Source of the DNA: Clostridium gasigenes
GTDB lineage: Bacteria > Bacillota > Clostridia > Clostridiales > Clostridiaceae
NCBI RefSeq assembly: GCF_900104115.1
Contig: NZ_FNJM01000001.1
Location: 248,001 to 312,000, forward strand
DNA: 64,000 nucleotides
Direction: 5' to 3'
Within the stretch, counting starts at the first letter, position 1. Each line of letters opens with the position of its first letter. Positions 15,776-25,509 of the stretch are shown here, piece by piece. Made by a program: the position numbers and the translations under genes. Under the pieces are notes generated by a model, which worked only from the letters and a program-made list of their open reading frames with translations, was not told where the DNA came from and ran no database searches.

Positions 15776-17413
15776 ATGGATAAAAAGATGTTTTGTTTTC
15801 AGTGTCAAGAAGCAGCGGGATGTACAGGTTGCACAATAAAGGGTGTTTGTGGTAAAACACCAGAACTTGCAGGGTTACAAGATTTATTAATATACACAAC
15901 TAAAGGATTATCAGAAGTAGCAGTAGAAGCAAGAGCAGAAGGAATAAAAGTTTCAGAAGAAGTAAATCATTTAGTTACAATGAATCTTTTCAAAACAATA
16001 ACAAATGCAAACTTTGATAATGAGGTATTTTATAATAGTATAAGAAATACTTTAAAAGTTAAAAATGAATTATTAGCTAAAGTAACTAATAAAGATAATA
16101 TTAGAGCAGGGCTATGGAGTGGCGTAACTAATGAAGAATTTGAAGTTAAGGCTAAACTAGTAGGTGTACTAGCTACTGAAAATGAAGACATTAGAAGTTT
16201 AAGAGAACTTGTTATTTACGGATTAAAAGGATTATCAGCATATTTGAAACATGCAAATGTACTTGGTCATGATTGCGAAGATATATCAATATTTATGCAA
16301 AGAGCATTAGCAAAAACAACAGACAACAATGTTACTGTTGATGAATATGTAGCATTAACTTTAGAAACTGGTAAATTTGGTGTTGATGGAATGGCTTTAT
16401 TAGATACAGCTAACACTAAGACTTATGGTCACCCAGAAGCTACAAAAGTAAATATAGGAGTTAAATCAAAGCCTGGTATATTAGTTTCAGGACATGATTT
16501 AAAAGATTTAGAACAGTTATTAGAACAAACAAAAGATACAGGAGTAGATGTGTATACTCATTCAGAAATGTTACCAGCACATTACTACCCAGAATTTAAA
16601 AAATATTCAAACTTAGTAGGAAACTATGGTAATGCATGGTGGAAACAAAAAGAAGAATTTGAAAGCTTTAATGGACCAATACTTATGACTACTAACTGTA
16701 TAGTTCCACCAAAAGATTCATATAAAGATAAAATATTCACTACGGGAGCTTCAGGTTATGAAGGCTGCGCTCATATAAATGCGGATGAAAATGGTAAAAA
16801 AGATTTTAGCAAAATTATAGAATTAGCTAAAAAATGCATGCCACCAGTAGAAATAGAAACAGGAGAAATACTTGGAGGTTTTGCACATAACCAAGTTATA
16901 GCTTTAGCAGATAAGGTTGTTGATGCTGTTAAAACAGGAGCAATTAAGAAGTTCTTTGTTATGGCAGGTTGTGATGGTAGAGCTAAATCAAGAAACTACT
17001 ACACAGATTTTGCAGAGGCGCTTCCGCAAGATGCAGTTATATTAACAGCAGGATGTGCAAAATATAAATATAACAAATTAAACTTAGGCGATATTGGCGG
17101 AATTCCAAGAGTTTTAGATGCAGGACAATGTAATGATTCATATTCATTAGTATTAATAGCTTTAAAATTAAAGGAAGTATTTGAATTACAAGATATAAAT
17201 GAACTTCCAATAGCTTATAACATTGCATGGTACGAACAAAAAGCTGTAATAGTATTATTATCATTATTACACCTTGGAGTGAAGAATATTCACTTAGGAC
17301 CAACACTTCCAGCATTCCTATCACCAAATGTAACAAATGTATTAGTTGAAAACTTTGGTATAGGTGGAATAACAAATGTAGAAGATGACATGAAAATGTT
17401 CATGGATCTATAA
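15776..17413 (+). CDS. hcp: Hybrid cluster protein (hydroxylamine/NO-related reductase)
   Basis: A cytoplasmic iron-sulfur protein of 545 residues, the usual length for class I/II Hcp. The N-terminal Cys motif [22 protein letters not shown] binds the [4Fe-4S] or [2Fe-2S] cluster. Hybrid-cluster ligands are visible as His and Glu/Cys in [36 protein letters not shown] and the late GQCNDSYS. The ATG at 15776 is preferred over the in-frame ATG at 15761 because GGAGG lies between them at good spacing. Hcp proteins reduce hydroxylamine in vitro and nitric oxide in vivo and protect anaerobes from nitrosative stress. Regulated by HcpR through the palindrome upstream (inference). Confidence 0.96.
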   Translation: MDKKMFCFQCQEAAGCTGCTIKGVCGKTPELAGLQDLLIYTTKGLSEVAVEARAEGIKVSEEVNHLVTMNLFKTITNANFDNEVFYNSIRNTLKVKNELLAKVTNKDNIRAGLWSGVTNEEFEVKAKLVGVLATENEDIRSLRELVIYGLKGLSAYLKHANVLGHDCEDISIFMQRALAKTTDNNVTVDEYVALTLETGKFGVDGMALLDTANTKTYGHPEATKVNIGVKSKPGILVSGHDLKDLEQLLEQTKDTGVDVYTHSEMLPAHYYPEFKKYSNLVGNYGNAWWKQKEEFESFNGPILMTTNCIVPPKDSYKDKIFTTGASGYEGCAHINADENGKKDFSKIIELAKKCMPPVEIETGEILGGFAHNQVIALADKVVDAVKTGAIKKFFVMAGCDGRAKSRNYYTDFAEALPQDAVILTAGCAKYKYNKLNLGDIGGIPRVLDAGQCNDSYSLVLIALKLKEVFELQDINELPIAYNIAWYEQKAVIVLLSLLHLGVKNIHLGPTLPAFLSPNVTNVLVENFGIGGITNVEDDMKMFMDL

Positions 17414-17461
17414 AATATAATTAATAAGATTAGAATATATATTTCTAGAAAATAGGATTTA

Positions 17462-17505
17462 AAATAACTTTAACATCGGGCAACCTTTGTTAAAGTTATT
17501 TTTAT
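17462..17505 (+). terminator. Terminator after hcp
   Basis: Arms AAATAACTTTAAC and GTTAAAGTTATTT with a 14-base loop, then T-rich sequence. Confidence 0.85.
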
Positions 17506-17599
17506 ATTTATTTTCAAATAGATACTTTGTTAATGAAACTTATAAGTTTAACTTGAATATATATATAAATATTGGTATTATTAGATAGTTAATTAAATA

Positions 17600-17687
17600 G
17601 ATACTCATTTGTATAGGGGAGTAGTTAGCTTTGAATAGTTATTAAGTCAACATAATGGATGTAAATCCTGGCTTAATATTAAATAAC
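17600..17687 (+). promoter_or_regulatory. yybP-ykoY manganese riboswitch
   Basis: The conserved box GGGGAGTAG (17616-17624) is followed by GTCAACATAA (17646-17655), the small hairpin GGAT-GTAA-ATCC and TGGCTTAA, in the order of the yybP-ykoY aptamer. The element lies directly upstream of a strong terminator and then mntP, the best-known target. Mn2+ binding is expected to disrupt the terminator and allow export-pump synthesis. Recognised by motif; no covariance search was possible. Confidence 0.85.
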
Positions 17688-17733
17688 GAGACTTATACGT
17701 AGTTTTGCGCTACGTATAAGTCTCTTTTATTTT
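17688..17733 (+). terminator. Riboswitch-controlled terminator before mntP
   Basis: A perfect 15-bp stem GAGACTTATACGTAG / CTACGTATAAGTCTC with loop TTTTGCG and TTTTATTTT. Its 5' arm overlaps the 3' end of the aptamer, as expected for an expression platform. About 130 bases of further leader with no recognised element separate it from mntP. Confidence 0.85.
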
Positions 17734-17863
17734 GCAAACTATATATGTATTTTCCAATACAAGGCTCTAGTCCATCTACGAAAAACCTCCATACTTTAGT
17801 GTGGAGTAGTTTAGTTGGAGATGCTTTAGTTTTAAATTATTAAAAGAAAAAAGGAGATCTAAA

Positions 17864-18544
17864 ATGGGATTATTATCAATATTTATGACAGCAATAGGAC
17901 TATCAATGGATGCAGTTGCGGTTTCAATTGCAAAGGGAATGACAGTAAAGAAAAATTTACTTAGAAATGCTATAAAAATAGCTTTGTTCTTTGGAGTATT
18001 TCAGGGGGTAATGCCATTAATAGGGTGGTTTGCAGGGAGATATTTTGAAAACTATATTAAATCATTTGATCATTGGATTGCATTTATATTATTAAGCGTA
18101 ATTGGTGGAAAAATGATATATGAATCACTTAAAGGGAATAAGGAACGAAAAGAAAATAAACAAGATGAAGTACGAGAAATAGATAAGATAGAAAAAGAAG
18201 ATAAAATAATTGAAATACAAGAAGAAGTTAGTTTAGATAGAGATATTTGCGATAAACAATGTGAAATTAAAAGTGAAGAACTAAGCCATAAAAGTTTAAC
18301 AATACTAGCAATTGCAACAAGCATAGATGCATTAGCTGTAGGAGTAAGTTTTGCATTTTTAGAGGTTAGCATAATTCCAGCAGCAACTATAATAGGATTA
18401 ACAACATTTATACTATGTATAGCAGCAGTACTTATAGGTAAAAAATTAGGATGTATTCTTCAGAAATATGCAGAAATTATTGGTGGGGTAATATTAATAA
18501 TTATCGGAATTAATATATTAATTGAGCATTTATTTATGAGTTAA
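17864..18544 (+). CDS. mntP: MntP manganese efflux pump
   Basis: A membrane protein of 226 residues with six hydrophobic segments in two related halves: GLSMDAVAVSIAKGM near the N-terminus and ATSIDALAVGVSFAF near residue 150. Both carry the conserved Asp of the MntP (YebN) family. Exports Mn2+ from the cytoplasm. The central loop (about residues 87-142) is unusually long and highly charged compared with the ~190-residue typical family member. A Cys pair (DICDKQC) in this loop might contact metal (inference). SD is AAAAAGGAGAT. Expression should rise with Mn2+ through the riboswitch upstream. Confidence 0.94.
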   Translation: MGLLSIFMTAIGLSMDAVAVSIAKGMTVKKNLLRNAIKIALFFGVFQGVMPLIGWFAGRYFENYIKSFDHWIAFILLSVIGGKMIYESLKGNKERKENKQDEVREIDKIEKEDKIIEIQEEVSLDRDICDKQCEIKSEELSHKSLTILAIATSIDALAVGVSFAFLEVSIIPAATIIGLTTFILCIAAVLIGKKLGCILQKYAEIIGGVILIIIGINILIEHLFMS

Positions 18545-18596
18545 ATAATTAGTAAAAGACAAAGTAATTAAAGTAATGGATTGGAACCAGAAATAG

Positions 18597-18642
18597 ATAT
18601 AACCTTCACAGTATAGAAATATATTGTGAAGGTTATATTATT
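18597..18642 (+). terminator. Terminator after mntP
   Basis: Arms ATATAACCTTCACA and TGTGAAGGTTATAT with a 14-base loop, then TATTATT. Confidence 0.8.
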
Positions 18643-18753
18643 ATTAAGATAGAATGTTCAAGAATTAATTGGGTTAATATGAAAAAAATGTTATAATAAA
18701 AAGATGGAAAATAAGAGATATATCTAAAGAATAAAATTGGAGGATGCAATCAT

Positions 18754-19713
18754 ATGAGAAATAAGAATAATAGAGCAATTTATTTTGATGAGTATATTGA
18801 AATTAATGGTATATTACAGTATCTTTATCACTGTGGAACAAATGAGGAAAATCCTGTAATGTTATTTTTACATGGGGGTCCTGGATCTGTGGAATCCTTG
18901 TTTGCTCATGCTTTTCAGGAGAAATGGGAAGAAATTTATACAGTGGTTCACTGGGACCAAAGAGGGGCTGGAAAAACTCTTTCTAAAAACCAAAGGGAGG
19001 AGCATTATCCAACAAGTGATTCTATTATGGAAGATACTTATGAGATTGTTCAATATTTAAAGAAAAGATATAAGAAAGAAAAAATTGTGATATTTGGTCA
19101 TTCTTTTGGTAGCCTTTTAGGTAGCTTGTTCACTTTAAAATATCCAAATGAAGTAGAATATTATATTGGTGTTGGGCAAGTAGTTAATATGTTAGAAAAT
19201 GAAAGAGTCGGCTATGAAAAAATTAAGGAAGTAATTATAGAAAGTAATAATAAAAGTGATTTAAAGAAGCTTGAAGCAATTGGAGACTATCCGGGTGAAA
19301 ATTTTGATTGTAATTTTCTGAAAAGTATTAAAAAATTAAGACATCTTCAGGAAAAGTATAAGTTAGCAGTTGCGCCTACATTAGGTTTAATTTTACTTGC
19401 ATTTAAAAGTCCAATATTTAAACTAAGTGATATTATGGCACTTAGAAATGGTATGAAATCAAATAAAAATTTATTTAATTACTTATGTAAATTTGATCTT
19501 TACGCATACCCAAGCAATTATGATGTGCCTATGTATTATATTTTAGGCGGTGATGATTGGCAAACACCGTACGTTTTAGCTGAAAAATACTATGAAATTG
19601 TTAAGGCTCCTAATAAGAAGTTCTTTAAAATTCCTAATGCAGGACATTTGACAATGATAGACCAACCTGAGCTGTTTTTTGATGTCATGAAGGAAATTAG
19701 ATATACAAATTAA
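18754..19713 (+). CDS. Alpha/beta hydrolase, proline-iminopeptidase-like (S33 family)
   Basis: A cytoplasmic hydrolase of 319 residues. Oxyanion motif HGGPGS (about residues 40-45) and WDQRGAGKT are typical of S33 prolyl aminopeptidases. The nucleophile elbow is GHSFGS (Ser near residue 115), the catalytic Asp lies in GGDDWQTP and the His in NAGHLTM. S33 peptidases release N-terminal proline or act on small esters or amides; the exact substrate is not predictable. It stands alone, with SD TTGGAGGA before the ATG and hairpins on both sides. Confidence 0.85.
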   Translation: MRNKNNRAIYFDEYIEINGILQYLYHCGTNEENPVMLFLHGGPGSVESLFAHAFQEKWEEIYTVVHWDQRGAGKTLSKNQREEHYPTSDSIMEDTYEIVQYLKKRYKKEKIVIFGHSFGSLLGSLFTLKYPNEVEYYIGVGQVVNMLENERVGYEKIKEVIIESNNKSDLKKLEAIGDYPGENFDCNFLKSIKKLRHLQEKYKLAVAPTLGLILLAFKSPIFKLSDIMALRNGMKSNKNLFNYLCKFDLYAYPSNYDVPMYYILGGDDWQTPYVLAEKYYEIVKAPNKKFFKIPNAGHLTMIDQPELFFDVMKEIRYTN

Positions 19714-19714
19714 A

Positions 19715-19747
19715 GTGTATTAAAAATATTTGTTTTTAATACACTGA
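19715..19747 (+). terminator. Hairpin after the hydrolase gene
   Basis: Perfect arms GTGTATTAAAAA and TTTTTAATACAC around ATTTG-type loop, directly after the stop. The T run is inside the stem, so termination efficiency is uncertain. Confidence 0.55.
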
Positions 19748-19803
19748 GTATAGAAGCAATTAACAGTGTGTCAAAGATAGAATGTATACCAACAATTAAA
19801 TAA

Positions 19804-19944
19804 ATAACTTTCTTAAATAATGGAGAAGAAAATATAGGGGGATTTATAATAAGTGGTGAAAAATCTGTTGGAACAATAGATGGAGACTACACAATAAGTA
19901 GAATAAATGAAAATGGAAAGATAAGAATAAAATGTGACTATTAA
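19804..19944 (+). pseudogene. Orphan open frame, probable gene remnant
   Basis: A 46-codon frame with no ATG/GTG/TTG start and no SD ends at TAA 19942-19944. The C-terminal part reads GTIDGDYTISRINENGKIRI, which looks like genuine beta-rich protein. No family recognised. The stretch 19714-20137 otherwise holds only hairpins. Confidence 0.25.
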
Positions 19945-19985
19945 TTCTAGATAGAAAATAAGAAAAGTGTAGTAGCTAAATTATG

Positions 19986-20021
19986 AAATCCACGACAGTA
20001 GAAATGTCGTGGATTTTTTTA
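19986..20021 (+). terminator. Strong intrinsic terminator
   Basis: Perfect 12-bp arms AAATCCACGACA and TGTCGTGGATTT, loop GTAGAAA, then TTTTT. Confidence 0.85.
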
Positions 20022-20061
20022 TGCTGAAAATTAATAACTTAATATTTTTAAACCCTAAGTA

Positions 20062-20092
20062 TAAAAAAAATCAACCTTTCGGTTGATTTCAA
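20062..20092. terminator. Hairpin before the ABC transporter operon
   Basis: AATCAACC-TTTC-GGTTGATT preceded by a run of eight A. On the minus strand this is a canonical terminator, although no minus-strand gene lies nearby; on the plus strand it may shield the operon from upstream transcription. Confidence 0.55.
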
Positions 20093-20137
20093 ATATGAAT
20101 GTAAAATATATAATGATATTACAGGAGTTGATGTTAG

Positions 20138-21076
20138 ATGAATAATATTATTGAAGTAAGGAATTTAGAAAAAAGCTATAAAGACAATAAGGTGATTAAA
20201 GGTATAACATTTGAAGTTGAGAGAGGTGAAATACTTTGTTTCTTAGGACCAAATGGTGCAGGTAAAAGTACTACTATAAATGTTCTTATAGGTGCACTTG
20301 GTTATGACAAAGGGGATATATATTATAAAAATAGAAAAATAGTTAATGATGATATGGAATTTAAAAAATGTCTTGGAATAGTACCACAGGATATTTCATT
20401 GTATGAGGACATTTCAGCTGAGAAAAATATCAGGTTTTTTGCATCACTTTATGGACTAAAGGGGAAGGAACTTGATGTTAAAACAGAGGAGGCTCTAGAG
20501 TTTGCAGGTCTTACAGATAGAAAATTTGACAAGGTAAAAACATTCTCAGGGGGAATGAAGAGGAGACTAAATATTGCCTGCGCAATAGCTCATAACCCTG
20601 AGGTGCTTATAATGGATGAACCAACTGTAGGCATAGATCCTCAATCTAGAAATCATATATTAAGTTGCGTTAAAAAGATGAGAGATAAGGGAATTACTAT
20701 TATTTATACAACTCATTATATGGAAGAGGTCGAAGAAATATCAACAAGAATAATAGTAATGGATAAGGGCGAAATAATAGCAGAGGGGACAAAGGAAAAA
20801 CTTAAGGAAGAAGTAGTTAAATACAAAAAGCTTATTATAGATGCAGATAATTTAGAAAATGTTGACCTAGAAGAGTTTTATAATATTGAAGGTGTAAAAA
20901 AAATTAGAATAAATGATGATAAAATCGAAATTGAAACTATAACTGGAATAGAAAATTTAGATAAGATAATTATTAAATTAGTTAATATGGGCGTTGCAAT
21001 TAGAAACTTAACATGCAAAACAGCCAGTTTAGAAAATGTATTTTTGAGCCTAACAGGCAAGACTTTAAGAGATTAG
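20138..21076 (+). CDS. ABC transporter ATP-binding protein (drug/lipid exporter type)
   Basis: An ABC ATPase of 312 residues. Walker A GPNGAGKST (about residues 39-47), Q-loop VPQDISLYED, signature FSGGMKRR, Walker B VLIMDEPTVGIDP and switch His in TTHYMEE are all intact. The C-terminal ~90 residues form the extra domain common in ABC-2 (DrrA/CcmA-like) exporters. It should energise the two permeases that follow. The three genes are tightly spaced, and a regulator and a methyltransferase gene follow, so the five form a likely operon. Substrate unknown; drug, peptide or lipid export is typical. Confidence 0.95.
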   Translation: MNNIIEVRNLEKSYKDNKVIKGITFEVERGEILCFLGPNGAGKSTTINVLIGALGYDKGDIYYKNRKIVNDDMEFKKCLGIVPQDISLYEDISAEKNIRFFASLYGLKGKELDVKTEEALEFAGLTDRKFDKVKTFSGGMKRRLNIACAIAHNPEVLIMDEPTVGIDPQSRNHILSCVKKMRDKGITIIYTTHYMEEVEEISTRIIVMDKGEIIAEGTKEKLKEEVVKYKKLIIDADNLENVDLEEFYNIEGVKKIRINDDKIEIETITGIENLDKIIIKLVNMGVAIRNLTCKTASLENVFLSLTGKTLRD

Positions 21077-21087
21077 AGGTGAAGTTA

Positions 21088-21834
21088 ATGTATAAGTTTT
21101 TACAGATATTAAAAAGAGACTTTCTGAACCTAGTACTAAATCCTATGTGGAGTTTTTTCAGTATTGCATTCCCATTTCTCCTTGTACTAATTCTTGGGTT
21201 TTTAAATAGTGGTGCATATGGAAGTGAAGTTACTTCATATGATTATTACGGTATAACTATAATGATATATATGATTTTTATGTCATCTTGTTTATCTGCA
21301 AACAGTTTTATGGAGGAGCGTATAAAAAAAGGTAATATGAGACTTATATATGCGCCTTTACCTAAAAGTTATATTTATATTTCAAAAATAGTAGCGGCAT
21401 TTAGTTATTCAGCTATTTGTGACCTATTACTAATATTAACATTAAAGGTAGTTTTGAATATTAATTTTGGTGGAAATAACATTATTTATATTATACTATT
21501 ATTAATAATTTTTCAAATTTTAGCATCGATACTTGGAGTACTGCTTTGTATAATATTTAAAAGTGAAAACACTGCAAATCAGGTTCTAAATATTTTTATA
21601 AATGTATTTGCAATTTTAGGTGGATTATTCTTTAGAGTTGATTCTTTAGGAAGCGTAGTAGAAAAAACAAGTTATATATCACCTATAAAATGGATTGTTA
21701 GCAGTGTTTTTAGAGTAATCTATGATAGGGATTTTACTTATTATATACCTACAATAAGCTTTCTAATATTTTTATGCGTACTAGGTTTAATTATGTGCAA
21801 AAGGCTGTATAAAGGAGAGGACTATATATGCTAG
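21088..21834 (+). CDS. ABC-2 type permease
   Basis: A membrane protein of 248 residues with six predicted segments, ABC-2 family. Start chosen at ATG 21088 with TAGAGGTGA before it; the longer frame back to 21013 overlaps the ATPase gene and has no SD. Features include the N-terminal amphipathic region MYKFLQILKRDFLNL, a first segment FSIAFPFLLVLILGF and the loop NSFMEERIKKGNMRLIYAPL between segments two and three. It overlaps the next permease by 7 bases, indicating translational coupling and a heterodimeric channel. Confidence 0.88.
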   Translation: MYKFLQILKRDFLNLVLNPMWSFFSIAFPFLLVLILGFLNSGAYGSEVTSYDYYGITIMIYMIFMSSCLSANSFMEERIKKGNMRLIYAPLPKSYIYISKIVAAFSYSAICDLLLILTLKVVLNINFGGNNIIYIILLLIIFQILASILGVLLCIIFKSENTANQVLNIFINVFAILGGLFFRVDSLGSVVEKTSYISPIKWIVSSVFRVIYDRDFTYYIPTISFLIFLCVLGLIMCKRLYKGEDYIC

Positions 21835-22805
21835 TATTTATTAAAAACCATTTTTATAGAATGATAAGTAAGAAAAATTATATTATTATTTCTTTAGTAA
21901 TGACAATAGTAGCAACATCCTTAGCGGTGTTATTAACCAAAAAAATGGAGGTGAAAGGAACACTTGCTGTGGTGACTTCAAGTAGTAATGAGAATCTAAA
22001 ATCTAATTATGTAAAATTTTTATATATGCAAAAAGAACCAAATGAGTCAGATTTAGTGACTGGAAAGTACGATGGAGTAATAATAGATAAAGGTAATGGA
22101 AATTATGAAGTTAATACTATAAAAGGTGATGACTTTAAAAAATTAATAGAGGAAGTTATAAAGGATCCAGAAGGGTTTAAACCAGAAATTAAAAATATAA
22201 GAGGCATAGGTACTAATATTTTAGGGTTTCTAGAAATATTTATATTGATGCAAACAGTTACGTATATGTTTTTACTTGCAGAGGATAGAGAGCAAAAGCA
22301 AATAGAAAGAATTGCAACTTCACCAATTTCTATATTTAAATATATGCTTTCTTATTTCATATCAATATTTTTATTAGTATTAGTGCCAACATTTTTTGTT
22401 ATTGTAATAGTTAAATATATATTTGGAATTAGTATAGGGTTTAGTCTAATGCAATATGTTGGATTACTTAGTTTAATTTCATCACTAGGTATTTCTTTTG
22501 CAATGCTTTTAAATTCATTATTAAAGGTTGGGGATACCGCTAATATGTTAGGGTCTTCAATTGTTACTTTAACAACTATTTTATCAGGAAGTTTTTATTC
22601 ATTTGAAGGTGGTAATAAAATACTTGAAAGTGCATTATGTATATTGCCACAAAAAGATTTTTTAAGTTTCGTGCAGGGTTTAGAAAGAGGTACAAAAATA
22701 TCTTCAATGATTCCACAATTAGCTTATATATTAATTTTAATATTGGCATTTTATATAATATCTTCTATAAAAATAAAAAAATATTACATTCTTGCAAAGA
22801 AATAA
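21828..22805 (+). CDS. ABC-2 type permease with extracytoplasmic domain
   Basis: A membrane protein of 325 residues. One N-terminal segment (about 18-36) is followed by an extracytoplasmic region of ~100 residues, then five or six segments, the common layout of ABC-2 exporters (YhgE/NatB-like). SD GGAGAGG lies at the end of the previous gene. AEDREQKQIERIATSPIS after the second segment corresponds to the conserved cytoplasmic loop that contacts the ATPase. Partner of the permease just upstream. Confidence 0.85.
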   Translation: MLVFIKNHFYRMISKKNYIIISLVMTIVATSLAVLLTKKMEVKGTLAVVTSSSNENLKSNYVKFLYMQKEPNESDLVTGKYDGVIIDKGNGNYEVNTIKGDDFKKLIEEVIKDPEGFKPEIKNIRGIGTNILGFLEIFILMQTVTYMFLLAEDREQKQIERIATSPISIFKYMLSYFISIFLLVLVPTFFVIVIVKYIFGISIGFSLMQYVGLLSLISSLGISFAMLLNSLLKVGDTANMLGSSIVTLTTILSGSFYSFEGGNKILESALCILPQKDFLSFVQGLERGTKISSMIPQLAYILILILAFYIISSIKIKKYYILAKK

Positions 22806-22831
22806 TGTAAAATATTCACAAGGGTGATGAT

Positions 22832-25393
22832 ATGATATTAATGTCAACAAAATTGAAAATGCCACAACCAAGAAATAGTTATATAGTTAGAGAAGAGCTT
22901 TTTTCAAAACTAGAGAAAATAGATGAATATAAAGTTACGTTAGTTAAAGGTGGAGCAGGTGCTGGGAAAACTACATTAATTACTACCTTTGTTAAGGAAA
23001 ATAAAATATTAAATTTAAAGTGGATATCTATTGATGAGAGTTGTAATAATGTATTTATATTTTGGAATTATTTTATTGAAGCAGTAGGAGAATATCTAGG
23101 AAATGCAAAACAGGATTTTCTATCAATGCAGGATTCTAATTTTCAAAAGGAGAACATGGAAAAGATTATTACACTTTTAATTAATAATCTAGATGAGAAT
23201 GAAGATATATATATAGTTTTCGATGATTTTTACTATATTACTGAAGAATTTTTACTTCATACCATAGATTTTTTCATAAAGAATACTTCACATAATATTC
23301 ATATAATTATTATTACTAGACATGAGCCAACCTTATATTTAGGGGCTTTAAATATGGAAGGAAACCTTCTTATAATAGACGATAATGATTTTAAACTTTC
23401 TTTAAAAGATGGATTTAAATTTTTAAGACAAACGCTGAAGTTAAACCAAAGTGAAGAAAATTTAAAATTAATAAATGAAGTTTCAGAAGGTTGGATTGGA
23501 GGTATGCAACTTATTGCTGCAGCTGTAGGGTGTAAGAATAAAAGTGAAATAATAAATTTAAATCTTAACAATAGGATGCTAGGTGAATATTTAACAAAGG
23601 AAATTTATGAGTTTCTAAATGAAGAAGAAAAGGGATTTCTGGTTGTTACATCTATTCTATCATATTTTAATGAAGAAATTTGTAGTAAACTACTAGAAAA
23701 TATTAAATATAAGAAAATGATAGAAGGGCTTATTGAGAAAAATATTTTAATAATATGTATAGATGAGGAAAACGGTATTTATAGATATCATAATATTTTA
23801 AAGGAATATTTAATAGGTAAATTTAAAGAACTTAAAAAGGAAGATCAGTGGGATTTACATTTTAATGCAGCAAAAATATTAGAAGAACTTGGTGATTACA
23901 ATGAATCTTTAGAACAATTAATTGTATCTAAAGGATATAATGAGGCAATGGAATTAATAATAGATGAATCTAATAATGTATCAATATTTTCATATATTGA
24001 TAGGATTCCAATAAGGTTTATTATAAAAAATCCTAATTTTGCATATCAAAGTTTTTTTTATTATTATGTCAATATGGAATTTGAGAAGTGCATGGAACTA
24101 TATAATCTTATTAAAGAGTATATAGATAAGGATATTCTTTATTCAGCATTTAAATTTTCAAATATGTTTATAGAGGATACATTTAATATTAATTATATTA
24201 ATGTAATGACAAGCTCTGAAATTGATAGTCTTCTATTAAAAGACATAACAAAGTCTATTATATTAATTAAAGATTCTACTTATTTATATGTACAAAGTAA
24301 GTATAGGGATGCTTTGGAATATATAGATAAAGCGATAGGTTATGCTAAAAATAAGGAAAAATTCTATTTGGAATTTTTCGCCTTAAGTAATAAAACTCAA
24401 ATACTTGAGGATCTAGGCGAATTCAATAAATGTGAAGAGATTTATAAAGAAATGGAAAAAATCAAAGGTTTAAGTAGAAAGCTCTTTATATTATCAGCAA
24501 GTTTTGATATAGGTATCACGGGTATTCACTTAAAGCGAATGGATGTAAAATCTGCAGAAAAATCTTTAAAAAATGTTGAAGAGTGTATTTCGAAAGATGT
24601 TCTTCCATTAAATAGGGCATACAAGTATAACTTAGCAGAATATAAATTTATAATTGGAGAAGTTAAAAATGCAGTTAATTTAGTTAATGAAATCATTAAT
24701 GATGAAAATCAAAATAATCTAGTGTATTTAGCAAGATTATTAAAATATTATTTTAAGGAAAATAAATACTCGGGTAAATATATTTTAGAATTTATGACTA
24801 GTTATGAAAGCTTAGTACAAGAAAATAGGACATTAGAAAGCAAATTTGTTTATGCTAATATATTAGGAAGCAAAGATGATTTTGAAGAAGCGATTATTAT
24901 GGCTGATGAAATTCTAACCTGTTCCCGTAAAAACAATATAAAACTAAAAATTGTAGAGGTAGTACTTTTTAAAATTAGAATGTTGTTTATTATGAAGGGA
25001 AACAGTAGAGAAATAATAAATCTATTTAAGGAAGCGATATTTTATAGTTACGAAGATAAAATACTTCAACCTTTTTATGTTGAAAGTGATATTGTAGCTA
25101 AGGTAATAAAGGATTCCAATAGTGAGATATATAGTTGTTTGAGTTCAAGTGAAAAAATATATTATAAGGAAATAATGAAGTTATGTAATATCAATTCAAA
25201 ATCTGTATTAAGCCAAAGGGAAATTGAGGTGTTAAACGAAATAGCAATAGGGTCTTCGAATAAGGAAATTGCAGAAGTACTGTGTATTTCATTAGCAACA
25301 GTTAAATCACATATTATTAATATATATAGTAAGCTTCACGTCAATAATAGAATATCAGCAATTGAGGTTGCTAAAGATAATGACTATATATGA
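22832..25393 (+). CDS. LuxR-family ATP-binding regulator (LAL/MalT-like)
   Basis: A large regulator of 853 residues. The N-terminal STAND-type P-loop KGGAGAGKTTLIT (about residues 41-53) and Walker B-like YIVFDDFYYI (about 128-137) are followed by a long helical-repeat region of TPR-like character (about 360-770). The C-terminal LuxR helix-turn-helix is LSQREIEVLNEIAIGSSNKE with TVKSHIINIYSKL. Such LAL proteins are ATP-dependent activators that sense small molecules, MalT being the model. It follows the exporter genes by 26 bases and its stop overlaps a possible ATG of the methyltransferase frame, so it probably regulates this operon (inference). Confidence 0.9.
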   Translation: MILMSTKLKMPQPRNSYIVREELFSKLEKIDEYKVTLVKGGAGAGKTTLITTFVKENKILNLKWISIDESCNNVFIFWNYFIEAVGEYLGNAKQDFLSMQDSNFQKENMEKIITLLINNLDENEDIYIVFDDFYYITEEFLLHTIDFFIKNTSHNIHIIIITRHEPTLYLGALNMEGNLLIIDDNDFKLSLKDGFKFLRQTLKLNQSEENLKLINEVSEGWIGGMQLIAAAVGCKNKSEIINLNLNNRMLGEYLTKEIYEFLNEEEKGFLVVTSILSYFNEEICSKLLENIKYKKMIEGLIEKNILIICIDEENGIYRYHNILKEYLIGKFKELKKEDQWDLHFNAAKILEELGDYNESLEQLIVSKGYNEAMELIIDESNNVSIFSYIDRIPIRFIIKNPNFAYQSFFYYYVNMEFEKCMELYNLIKEYIDKDILYSAFKFSNMFIEDTFNINYINVMTSSEIDSLLLKDITKSIILIKDSTYLYVQSKYRDALEYIDKAIGYAKNKEKFYLEFFALSNKTQILEDLGEFNKCEEIYKEMEKIKGLSRKLFILSASFDIGITGIHLKRMDVKSAEKSLKNVEECISKDVLPLNRAYKYNLAEYKFIIGEVKNAVNLVNEIINDENQNNLVYLARLLKYYFKENKYSGKYILEFMTSYESLVQENRTLESKFVYANILGSKDDFEEAIIMADEILTCSRKNNIKLKIVEVVLFKIRMLFIMKGNSREIINLFKEAIFYSYEDKILQPFYVESDIVAKVIKDSNSEIYSCLSSSEKIYYKEIMKLCNINSKSVLSQREIEVLNEIAIGSSNKEIAEVLCISLATVKSHIINIYSKLHVNNRISAIEVAKDNDYI

Positions 25394-25509
25394 ATTCAAT
25401 TATAGTTAAAAATAAGAATGTTGCCAAGGCTCGAAAGAGATTTTGGGGTACTGTTGAGAAATTTGATTATATGGTTATACAAAGTAATGTAAGCAAGGGG
25501 GTATATATT

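Noticed and set aside
17037..17375. 112-codon minus-strand frame inside hcp
   Set aside because: hcp is strongly conserved in this part; the antisense frame is Leu/Ile-rich without motifs.
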